Below are positions 55,751 through 64,000 of a DNA stretch of 64,000 nt, piece after piece. The DNA is from Notospermus geniculatus (Eukaryota > Nemertea > Pilidiophora > Heteronemertea > Lineidae), in the NCBI GenBank assembly GCA_002633025.1, contig NMRB01000537.1:89096-153095 (forward strand), read 5' to 3'. The notes beneath the pieces are model-generated. The model searched no databases, was not told the origin of the DNA, and saw nothing but the letters and a program-made list of their open reading frames with translations. The translations under genes and the position numbers were made by a program. The first letter of the stretch is position 1; every line of letters begins with the position of its first letter.

Positions 55751-56373
55751 ACAGACCTGAAAATCAGATAGTCTGATAGTCTGATCAGATAGTCAACTTT
55801 CAACATTGTCACTTTCAGGGCAATTTTTGGTGTGGGTACTTTGAAATCAACATCAGTCAACATAAATTTGCAATTTGTCAATTTCTGTTCAACACATTTG
55901 ACAACTGTATAATATAATCTGGTAATACCTCTGCCGTTTAACACTGATGGACATGATGCACCTAATTTGTTAGAAATTACAGTTTATATCCAATATCAAG
56001 CTAACTCATCACTTTTTCCTTTTTTATGTTCTGACGTAACAGAAAAGCACCAGTTGCCCTCTGACTGGCAACTGAATAACTACTAGTCTATGAGTGCAAC
56101 ACGTGTTGGCAAGAAAAAACAACAGATGATATTCTGTCATTAAATCTTGTGTAACAACTGCTCCACCTTTGTGACATGATTAACCTCATAACAATGGAAC
56201 TTGTCATGTTTAGTTGTTCCACAGAAGAGAGAGTTGCATATCATACTTGACGTTTATTGATTTTGTGAAGAGGTGTATGGTTATCAGTATGTTTTTGTGA
56301 TTATGGACGAAACTCTGGGATACACAGTCGTAAATCATTGCAACTAGTGACTTCTAAAGTGAAATCAGAGGAG
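55751..56373. other. no supported feature
   Basis: Upstream flank of exon D. The frame of exon D stays open back to a TGA at 56266-56268, and TTGTGAAG|AG at 56270 is a weak acceptor, so a longer internal exon cannot be excluded. Confidence 0.3.
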
Positions 56374-56527
56374 ATGGGGCTTCCCCAGAAGGAAATGAAC
56401 TTAGAGGCGGTAAGTATTAACTGGTTAATCATTTGTTAATTAAGTTACTTAGGTCAATTTTCTAATCAAATTTCTGTCTTTTTGTGTGTTTTGTTTGCAG
56501 AATCATATAGAAAGCAGGTGGCACTAA
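56374..56527 (+). CDS. candidate exon D plus short downstream exon
   Basis: ATG at 56374 (G at -3, G at +4) opens 12 codons, MGLPQKEMNLEA, up to GCG|GTAAGT at 56409/56410, phase 0. A 91-nt intron (56410-56500) ends in TTTGTGTGTTTTGTTTGCAG, a strong acceptor. Splicing gives eight more codons (NHIESRWH) and TAA at 56525-56527. So this is either a tiny complete frame of 20 codons or an alternative first exon whose donor joins a distant common exon, with the near acceptor a decoy or alternative 3' end. AAG|GTACGA at 56528/56529 would make the second part a 28-nt microexon. I do not recognise the protein. Confidence 0.35.
56410..56500 (+). other. 91-nt intron
   Basis: GTAAGTATTAACTGG at the start, TTAAT-type branch-point candidates and TTTTGTGTGTTTTGTTTGCAG-like end. 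It is the only compact, fully consensus intron I found in the window. Confidence 0.5.
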
Positions 56528-56790
56528 GGTACGACCGAACTCAGTCGTCATGGGACTAGTTGAAGTGTTACACTGGGTTGATTTAAAAAAAAACATATTT
56601 GAGTTTATTAGTACTCTCACAAATTACATATATATGGTGGCAAATATACAAGGATCTGAGTCGATTAGGGTATGGTATGGGTTGTGATCTAAATGGCCAC
56701 ACGCAATTATATGTACTGGTTGTGTTCCGCAACTGATGGTCAAAATGATTGCAGAGAAACCTCTGTAGTCACCTTTGGTCATATTGGTAT

Positions 56791-56962
56791 CGAGAATGAT
56801 ACCAATCTGGACCTAAAATGGTAAAAGGTGATACCAATCTGGACCTAAAATGGTAAAAGGTGATACCAATCTGGACCTAAAAATGGTAAAAGGTGACACC
56901 AATGTGGACCTAAAAATAATGGTAAAAGGTGATACCAATCTGGACCTAAAATGGTAAAAGGT
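56791..56962. repeat. ~33-bp minisatellite, five to six copies
   Basis: GATACCAATCTGGACCTAAA followed by ATGGTAAAAGGT, nearly identical between copies. Confidence 0.9.
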
Positions 56963-56982
56963 GGTATCTCCAGTCCACATGT

Positions 56983-57090
56983 GATCAGTGGGAGCATGAC
57001 CATTTAAAGTAATAGCTCTGTCAAGTGCTATGAAGTACACTCTAGCGTAGAGTATAGCTATTACTTCAGTTAACCAGGCCCCCACTGATC
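56983..57090. mobile_element. GAAGTAATAGCTA foldback MITE, copy 2
   Basis: GATCAGTGGGAGCATGACCA and TTTAAAGTAATAGCT at the left, AGCTATTACTTCAGTTAACC and CCCCCACTGATC at the right. The related fragment CCAGTGGGAAGATGTCGAGC follows at 57143. Confidence 0.75.
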
Positions 57091-57699
57091 ACGAGTTGAG
57101 ACAATCCAATATTAAAAAGCAGTACCAGTGTTTCCACCTATGACCAGTGGGAAGATGTCGAGCTGATGTAACAGCTCGGTTTTGCACTGATAAGTTCAAA
57201 AGGAGTAAAAAATCAAGTCCAGCCAAGCATCGACGTTCATTTCAGCCATCAAAGGCTCGTCCATTTCTTTCTTTCTCTCATCCTCCTATTGCCTGCTGCA
57301 CCTTCAAGAAAAACCTTGCCAGATCTTATACATGATTCAGTGCTTGGGGTACTTGCTCGAGATCAAAGATTGTCGGCCCAGCTTCTTCTATGAATGATGC
57401 AAGAGGTGCCGTCCGTTCTGGTGCTCTAACTGTGAACGGATTTGATTGGACTGACAAGAAGGATTCGATCAGCATCAGTCCTGTATGCATAATATCATGA
57501 TGTCCTTTAAGGGTTGCCTTTCAACTTTGAAGGAATGGTGTCTACTTTGGTCATAAAAGGAAAATGACTTTATAACTTTGAAGTTGATGGCAAATTTTGC
57601 GACCGACAGCAATATGGCAAATTTGGCAATTTGGTAGACAGCCCTGCCCTCTTTTTTTGGTGAGAGGCAGTATTGCATTGTGTTTGTATTATTTCCATC
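57091..57699. other. no supported gene
   Basis: Contains the MITE-related fragment at 57143-57185; no exon. Confidence 0.35.
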
Positions 57700-57962
57700 A
57701 GGGCCGAATTCAAAGCATTATTGTCCCTGGTAAGTATGGAAGAGGCCATCTCAAGCTACTCGACATGTTCCTTACTTGCATGGATGGGGTCTTTTACTTG
57801 CCCTTGCTAAAGGAACAAGGTACAGGGCACCACGGCTTACTGTTCCATACGACGGGCGTGAAGAGCCAGGGACATCCCACATGGCTCGGGTTGGATTCGA
57901 ACCCGGAACCTGCTGCTTGCTTCGTGGACGTGGTTACCACTCGGCTATCTTCAACTCTTCAG
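57700..57962 (-). mobile_element. tRNA-derived SINE (same family as 44285)
   Basis: On the minus strand AGCCGAGTGGTAACCACG (A box) and GGTTCCGGGTTCGAATCC (intact B box) are followed by CTGGCTCTTCACGCCCGTCG, AAAGACCCCATCC, GAGATGGCCTCTTCCA and GGCCCTGATGGAAAT. Internal promoter motifs are better kept than in the copy at 44285. A strong-looking splice pair at 57701/57729 on the plus strand falls in this SINE and is not taken as an exon. Confidence 0.8.
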
Positions 57963-58234
57963 TGGGAGTACAGTTTATTACTTTACTCTGCATCATCACC
58001 CCCAGTCTCTCCATAAACCTTTCTGTTGAACTCAAGTAGCAACTCATTCAGCCTCACTCGGTCCGAGATGATCATACTAAATCATTGTTTCAAATCAGCC
58101 GTAATCTTCCACAGCCATTACGTCTGATAAGTAGATCAATGTATTGTCCATTTCACGGGTGAAACCCACACGATGACAACATGAACATCGCCAGTAGACT
58201 GCGCTGACAATCTCACAAAAGCTTTGTTTTTGTC
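57963..58234. other. no supported feature
   Basis: No exon or repeat recognised. Confidence 0.35.
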
Positions 58235-58495
58235 TTCTAATAATAATAATAATAATGGCGAGTTCTTATATAGCGCTTCATAGCGTATTACGCTCTCTAA
58301 GCGCTTCACACATTATTACCCCAGCCTATGATTCAGAAACCTTTCTGTAGAAACCAAAGGGCAGCCACAATATAGCGCACACGATGGACATTTCAGGCCA
58401 GTTGAGAGTTACAGAGTGGCACGGCCGGGGATCGAACCCACGATCTTCCGATCATGAGTCCACAGCCCTAACCATTATGCCACCGCGCTCCCCCT
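58235..58495 (-). mobile_element. tRNA-derived SINE with (ATT)n tail
   Basis: Minus-strand order: GGGAGCGCGGTGGCATAATGG (A box), CGTGGGTTCGATCCCCGGCC (intact B box), a body with GGGGTAATAATGTG and GCGCTATATAAGAACTCGCC, and a tail of ATT repeats (58239-58255 on the plus strand). The whole element is preserved head to tail. This body type is common in marine invertebrate SINEs. Confidence 0.85.
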
Positions 58496-59639
58496 TCTGA
58501 ATGAGAGAAAACAAGCTTTAATCTTCGGTCGACATCACCAGGGACGATGCAGTCACATCTTTACGAGGATTGCCGCCTTTCTTCTCAGAACTCTCGTGTC
58601 TTTTCTTGCTCGAGTCTTTTGTAAGATGACAGATGTTCTTTGTGATGGCCATTCACGGTGCTACAACAAAGGAAGAAAGAAAAAGACAAGACTATGAACA
58701 ATCATAGACATGAAACATGAAAGGCCTGGGACTCTGTTTGCAGATCTTTTATCACACAAACGAACTAGTTGGCTGGTTCCATCCACAATCTTTAAGCCTG
58801 AAGACAAGTGATACAGTGCATCATCTGTATTGAAAACCTTTGGGACTGACAAAATGTTGTCTATAGTCAAGCTAGTAGCAAACAAACGGAAATGTCAGTG
58901 AGGTCATTTCTGCCTGCCTAGTCTGTGAACTAAACCCTACCCGTGCTACCTCATCTCTGCGTGCTTGATAAGGTCGGTGACGTGGTTCCAACCGCACATA
59001 CCTGAATTTGTAGGGTGCTGCATGCCCTGCCTGCCTGCTATAGTGGCAGGGCATGAATGGTTATGGCGTATGGCGAAATCTCGGTTCCTGTTGCAAACCC
59101 TCATGGAACTGCACGTAGCTCCTCTTGTGTGCTTCCTGATCCCCTCATAGCCTTACCCAGTTCTGCATGTAAGGCACCCCTGATCCCTGATCCTGGCACA
59201 GCCAGATCAAGTCCTCCTGGATCCATGCCGTAGAACTGCTGGGTATATTTAGCTCGAGCAAGATAATTCTAGCGTTTATCAGTAACATCCACTTCAGTTT
59301 GAACCTCTCGTCTCTGGTAATGCTTCTACTGGCTGCGGTCTGCTTGTCATATCTTGTCACCATGGTGACTAGTTAATTAGTATCATGGAAGGGACATTTT
59401 ACATCAGAGAAATGGAAACTGGGATAAAACGTTTTGTTAGCAGGTTAATGGTGTCCAGTTGACGTTGAACACAGATGAAAGATGGTTTCGGAGATGGCAA
59501 AAGTGCTGACGATGTTGGTTTATATAACGATATGTTTTCATTATGAGCACATAGATGATTCTTTTGGCATTTGGGACTAACATTGTTTTGGCATCGTAAA
59601 CCAGTAGTTGTACTTTGCAGATGGAAGAAATGCTGGCAA
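58496..59639. other. no supported gene
   Basis: Only short frames. GATGG...GA(T/A)ATG..GCAA blocks at 59475 and 59620 suggest the degenerate repeat below begins near 59460. Confidence 0.35.
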
Positions 59640-59890
59640 TGCTTTTTGTTCAAGGATCTGTTTTCATCGTAAGGTCACAATGCAAGGTCACAGGGTCAAG
59701 TGTCAAGGTCATTTCTGAGTCAGTGTTGTTTCATTCAAAGGTCTTTGCGGTATTGGAAAACAGTGGCCTACATCATTTTGCAGGACGAAAAACTGCTGAC
59801 GCTATTGCTCTGTTCACAAAAACAGTTTTCACCACAAAGTCGAATTGCAAGGTCACAAGGTCAAGGTCAAGGTCATTTCCAACCCAGTCA
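59640..59890. repeat. AGGTCA-rich degenerate repeat
   Basis: Two related units about 170 bases apart contain CAAGGTCACAGGGTCAAGTG and CAAGGTCACAAGGTCAAGGT followed by CAAGGTCATTTC. Nine or more (A/G)GGTCA half-sites lie in direct orientation with short spacings. Confidence 0.65.
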
Positions 59891-60381
59891 GGCACTTCAT
59901 TGCCAACAGGTGGCTGCACTGTACGGGCAGCCCTACTGAATACATGTGGTATTATTCCTTTCAATAATAATTGGAATTGTTTGCTTCAATAGATTTCTAA
60001 GGCAGTTATGCCTTATCCATGGTGGCCAAACGTTCCCCATTAAACTAAACAACTATTCTGATGCCACTTCACTAAAACCCATATGAAATAGCATAAGAAC
60101 GCCCCTGGTATCTCATTTGTACAGTAACACACTTGATCCTGATAGGCTTCCCCCGAGTGTTCGCTATTTTGTCGTATTGAAGTGTATTGGGTGGCCTTGG
60201 AGTTAATGGAAATTGATCCCAGTATCGGCGAATACGGGAATTATTTGATTGACTTTTAACTCCTTGGTTGTGAATTCGAGGGGTTTTCACCCAGGATGGG
60301 TTGAATTGGTCTTTTCTGAGATTCTAATGGTAGCATAACAATTTTGCTCTCCAATGTTCAAAGGCACGATTTCCAATTGTT
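59891..60381. other. no supported feature
   Basis: No exon or repeat recognised. Confidence 0.35.
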
Positions 60382-60490
60382 ATCAGCAGGGGGTATGGTT
60401 CAACTGAAGTAACAGCTACCATGCAGTATACTTATACACTGTGGTGTACAGAATAGAAATTACTTCATTGAACCATGCTCCCACTGAACA
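60382..60490. mobile_element. GAAGTAATAGCTA foldback MITE, copy 3
   Basis: AGCAGGGGGTATGGTTCAAC, TGAAGTAACAGCTA at the left and GAAATTACTTCATTGAACCA, TGCTCCCACTGA at the right; the sequence CACGAGTTGAGA follows the right end as in copy 2. Confidence 0.75.
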
Positions 60491-60874
60491 CGAGTTGAGA
60501 TGCTACTCTTAACTTTGGAGAATAGAATTGAAAACCTTTCCTGTTTTCTTCTTTCGGTTTGGCGGGAATTGATTCCATTACTTGCCACCAGAGGGCAAAT
60601 CGTCCGGAAAAAGTCTTTTGCCATTGTGATTGCACGCCTATTCATGCGAACAGAAGCCTTTTATTCTTTGTGTAAAGTCGACCAATTTGACCTGATGAGT
60701 ATTGTCACAAGATATGCACCTGGCAGGGTGTGTGTGCTCAACAGGGAGGACTACAATTGAATGGTTAAAGAAGGAGAAATGGACAACAGACAAAAGGTGC
60801 AGATGCAAGCACTTGGTCATTTATTTGCTGGTAAACTAGTCGGAATGTAAATTTTTACAACAAAGCTAAATCGG
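60491..60874. other. no supported gene
   Basis: An 86-codon plus-strand frame (60500-60760) has no recognised domain or splice sites. Confidence 0.3.
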
Positions 60875-61085
60875 GTCACACACACACGTCAATCTCAGTG
60901 CAATCATCTCTCTGAGCCATGTCTGTGAGGTAAAAACCTACGTGTACTGCCTTATCTCTGAGAGTTTAATGTCGACAACACGGCTCGCTGACATGATTTC
61001 CAATCCTGCAGACAGGATGGTGTGTGGTGCAAGCACACACCATGTCAGTGAGATGATGTCACTGAGATGATATGTAGTCCTGCCA
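60875..61085. repeat. CAGCACACAC family, dispersed copy
   Basis: GAGCCATGTCTGTGAGGTAA, TTATCTCTGAGAGTTTA, ACGGCTCGCTGACATGATTT and CACACCATGTCAGTGAGATG match the other copies. Confidence 0.65.
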
Positions 61086-61614
61086 GGTTAAAGTCGGAAT
61101 GCATACCATGCAGAGTGGAACTATGGTTTCGACAACACACCTAAAGAATTCTATTGGGTGTACACTCGAACTGAATCAACGTCACTCCCAGCCCCAAATG
61201 GGTTACTCTGCCTTGGCATCCCTCTTGTAAATATACCAAACAATTAGCAAAGATCTGCCCTCTTTCGTGACTTTTTGCATCCTTCATGTCCATTAGCTTG
61301 TCTATTATTCATACCATCAGAAATATTTCGATACATCATGATATTTCTGATAGCATCCATATTACCCATTAATATAAAATAAGACGAATCTATTTTTGCT
61401 GTCCTTCCGAGAAACTCATTTTTCAATCCTATTTTTTTCACTCATGTCTAGACATTCCATTAAGCGCTCCCAGGTTTTTGTACTTGACCAAGTCTCAGTC
61501 TTAGCGATACCTGATTTTCCTCATTTATAACCGTGACGTTAATGGAATAAGCGACGACTTGACTTGACCTGACAATAGGGGACACACACACAGGCACATC
61601 AACAGGAGACACTC
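61086..61614. other. no supported feature
   Basis: No exon or repeat recognised. Confidence 0.35.
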
Positions 61615-61910
61615 AGCTGCGATTCGAGATCGGCAAACTGCTATTCGAGATCGGCAAGAGGCAATTCAACATCGACAAACTCCGATTCGAGATCGGCAAG
61701 AGGCCCGATTCGATATCGGCAAGAGGTAATTCAAGATCGACAAACTCCAATTCAAGATCGGCAAACTGCGATTCGAGATCGGCAAACTGCGATTCGAGAT
61801 CGGCAAACTGCGATTCGAGATCGGCAAACTGCGATTCAAGATCGGCAACTTGCGATTCAAGATCGACAAACTGCGATTCAAGATCAGCAAACTGCGATTC
61901 AGGGCTTTAA
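61615..61910. repeat. 21-bp minisatellite
   Basis: About thirteen units of CGATTCGAGATCGGCAAACT plus G. The 21-bp period keeps frames open: the minus frame reads LPISNRS-type heptads, a by-product. Confidence 0.9.
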
Positions 61911-62384
61911 TTACGTGATCAGTCAGCTTTAATTTCGTGATCAGCCAGCACATTTTTTTTTATTTCCTCCTATCTTTTCCTGACTCTTTCTACATCCCAT
62001 AGTCTCATCCTTCAATTAATTATTATTCCTATCGTTATCAGCTGTGATAATTCTTAAGTTGGCCCTTGGCATTTCTTGCAAATTAAACCTGCATTTTTTC
62101 TCATCTCCATTATTCACCAGCTCCGTCAACATTGGCGTCATGCAACTGCGAAATAGAATAGCCATACATAAAACAATATCTCCGGAACTAGGCAATAAAA
62201 AATGGACACTCCGTGACTTGACTGCTCAGCAATCTGATGCCAACTCGATACTTGATCAAAAAAATATCACCCAGCATCTTCTCAGCTCGTGTTGGTCGAT
62301 ATTCTCATGTCAGTTTCAGGCGGCAATGGTGCGGAAGTTGATATCGAGTCGAGATAGAATCAATTTCACCAAAGATGACTGGTA
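61911..62384. other. no supported gene
   Basis: GATCAG(T/C)CAGCTTTAATTACGTG is duplicated at 61918/61938. A 138-codon frame (62044-62460, plus) ends inside the following SINE and has no domain. Confidence 0.35.
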
Positions 62385-62600
62385 TTGGCACTATAATAGG
62401 AAGTTCTTCAGGGCTGTCGTCACTGAGTATGCGGGTTCGATTCCCAGTAGGCGGTGGTAGAAAAGGCTGATATAGGGCGGCTCTCATCTCTGAGGATCCG
62501 GAGTCTCTCCCTGGTCAGACCTGCTCTTCAGGTGATCATAAGGGCTATTCTCTTTGACAGCGTTTCCTCTGGGCTCTCTGGTTTCCTCCTGCTGTTCAAA
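62385..62600 (+). mobile_element. tRNA-derived SINE
   Basis: GGGCTGTCGTCACTGAGTAT then GCGGGTTCGATTCCCAG (B box at 62432-62446), followed by a body with CTCTGAGGATCCGGAGTCTC and GGTTTCCTCCTGCTG. The A box is weak. Confidence 0.6.
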
Positions 62601-63244
62601 TCAATTGTCCAGTTCTGTCCACAAAACAGCCAGTAATGGTACAGTAGGTACCTTTTTATTGAAGACACAAAAGTTATGTCATGAAGTCGCCATTTCTATT
62701 CATATCCACCATTACAGGACACCTCAATTTGAACTCTCATACCCAATGGTGTCCCTATTTCTGGTGTTCCACTGTATGTAATGCCCAGTTTTCAAGTCAA
62801 CATAAAAAATAATGTCCACGGCTATGTACATGTAAATGTGACCATTCATCACTGTTATCGTTGTTAATTGCAACTTGTTGCCATGCCATCGGCACCGTTT
62901 AACCGTAAAATATGCTGATACTTCCTCGCGGGGCAGGAGCCAGCTTCATAATTGATGTGATAACTCATGTACATGTAGATAGAAAAAAACGGCATGCAAC
63001 CCACTCGGTCGCCTGATGTAATGTCAATAGCCCAATCAAGCAAAAAATGTTCAGCATAATGGCGTGTCTGATCATTGTTTTGGATCGATATTTGGATGCT
63101 ATCAGTCTGGAATGATAACAAAAGCGATTTTTTTCTGCATCTGCAACTTGGCCTGACCATTCTGGGGTCAGTCGGGATATTCTGCAGGGTTACCAGAGGC
63201 AACACCGCATGGCCGGGGCAACTTGACGGTCAGTGCACGCAGAA
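62601..63244. other. no supported feature
   Basis: No exon recognised. Confidence 0.35.
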
Positions 63245-63277
63245 CTGTCCAGTGTGCAGACGATGCACACTGGACAG
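63245..63277. repeat. 33-bp perfect hairpin
   Basis: CTGTCCAGTGTGCA and TGCACACTGGACAG pair over 14 bases around a five-base loop GACGA. No T-run follows and eukaryotic context argues against a terminator. Confidence 0.85.
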
Positions 63278-63569
63278 ATGCACGTGAGCGTTCCCTCGCA
63301 GTAGTTGGCTCGCTTTGGGCAGCTTGACCATACAAAACTACACTGTAAATCTAAAGTGTTTAAAGTCTGAACACGAAACTAAACGGGAATATGCAACATA
63401 TTTTAAACATCTAAACGCGATTAGTTCTCCATATTCCAACGAAATAGATTAATGTGTTTCCATGACGGCAAAAAATTATTAAACCGACTGATTTAGACTG
63501 AAAAAGTGACAAAAAAAGCGTTGGAAGATGAAGGAAAAAGTATAAAAAGGCACGCAGTAAAGAGTGAAT
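63278..63569. other. no supported feature
   Basis: No exon recognised. Confidence 0.35.
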
Positions 63570-63656
63570 AATACCGGCAGGCAGATTCGATCCAGGGCCC
63601 ACCTGCAACATGCATAATCTGGACCAACGCTCTAACCACTACGCCACTGGGGCTAC
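63570..63656 (-). repeat. tRNA-derived SINE head
   Basis: Minus strand: AGCCCCAGTGGCGTAGTGGT then TAGAGCG (A box) and GGGCCCTGGATCGAATCTGC (B-box-like). The A box resembles that of the SINE at 58235. The body toward 63540 is not clear. Confidence 0.55.
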
Positions 63657-64000
63657 ACGCCCTGGCCTGGAATTTTTCTTTGGGTAACTCGGAAAACCTG
63701 TCTACTGTATTATTTCCTCCTGAACGTTAAAGCGTGAAGTTAGACCTGGAATAAGTTTATTCCACCTTTATGCATCTGATTTATATCTTTTATATCCTGG
63801 GGGAAAAAAATTCGCCGGCGGGAGATATAGCGAAACGACAAATTTGACCAATTCCACCCGAGCCGTGAACCAGCCCTAAACACGATGTTCAGGATTCCTT
63901 CATGTTTCGTGTTTAGGGGAAACTGAACGAGATGTTTATAAGTTAAACAAGACATTTACAAGACATTTAGATTTACTGTTTTCTAAATGCAGTGTTTAGG
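63657..64000. other. no supported feature
   Basis: Several GTGTTTAG(G) / CTAAACACG words near the end (63889, 63921, 63991) may be the start of an inverted or tandem repeat that continues beyond the window. Confidence 0.3.

Noticed and set aside
57702-57729. 28-nt microexon with strong acceptor and GTAAGTATG donor on the plus strand
   Set aside because: Both sites fall in the antisense strand of a SINE shared with 44285-45110, so the match is a property of the repeat. Exonisation is possible but unsupported.
61666-61953. 95-codon minus-strand heptad-repeat protein
   Set aside because: Translation of the 21-bp minisatellite, whose period preserves the frame.
63245-63277. Rho-independent terminator
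   Set aside because: The hairpin has no T-run and the genome is eukaryotic.
1-64000. CRISPR array, bacterial operon, phage or endogenous virus
   Set aside because: Tandem repeats lack spacer-repeat structure, there are no polycistronic gene blocks, and no reverse transcriptase, integrase, capsid or transposase motif was found in any frame I read.

Overview
This window looks like metazoan nuclear DNA from a marine invertebrate draft assembly; I cannot name the species. It has a canonical metazoan splice-signal grammar, tRNA-derived SINEs of the kind common in marine invertebrates (one carries the 'tatatagcgct ... attattaccccag' body), dozens of small foldback or TIR elements, many minisatellites, one 856-base N gap and three single-N joins. 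There is no bacterial gene structure, CRISPR, rRNA or recognisable transposase/reverse transcriptase. No complete gene with a recognisable domain is present; nearly all long open frames are satellite by-products or chance.

The most informative signal is on the plus strand. Four short ATG-initiated open segments each end exactly in phase 0 at a good 5' splice site: A (3161-3238, ten-glycine run), B (17738-17881, basic, five regularly spaced basophilic-kinase motifs), C (43976-44035, very acidic) and D (56374-56409). Between them lie three back-to-back 3'/5' splice sites (polypyrimidine tract, CAG|GTAAGT or CAG|GTACGT) at 6513/6514, 24224/24225 and 52215/52216, which are textbook recursive-splicing ratchet points. 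The order is A, ratchet 1, B, ratchet 2, C, ratchet 3, D. My reading is that the window is the 5' part of one large plus-strand gene with alternative first exons giving N-termini of opposite charge, whose very long intron is removed stepwise. The shared downstream exon is not in the window, so the gene is unnamed. Alternative short phase-0 first exons are known in spectraplakins, dystrophin, ankyrins and similar genes, but nothing here identifies one.

Region by region: 1-3 kb, SINE plus a 275-bp foldback and a 175-bp duplication; 3-7 kb, exon A, a TIR element that abuts ratchet 1; 4.8-26 kb, seven copies of one ~125-bp foldback MITE, minisatellites, exon B, a triplicated segment (18.2-20.5 kb) split by a TA-flanked mariner-like element, many hairpins, ratchet 2; 27-32 kb, minisatellites, a gap lying inside one of them; 32-33 kb, two small minus-strand open frames, one cut by a TTAA-flanked MITE; 33.8-34.4 kb, a 574-bp foldback; 34-42 kb, degenerate tandem arrays and MITEs; 42.2-43.7 kb, a 25-bp satellite with a homogenised 132-bp higher-order unit; 44 kb, exon C whose donor is the first copy of a 30-bp tandem array, then a SINE split by a MITE; 46-50 kb, dispersed repeats and minisatellites; 50.4-52.2 kb, the longest repeat-poor stretch, then ratchet 3; 53-64 kb, a 350-bp foldback, minisatellites, exon D with a 91-nt intron, four SINEs and nuclear-receptor half-site arrays.
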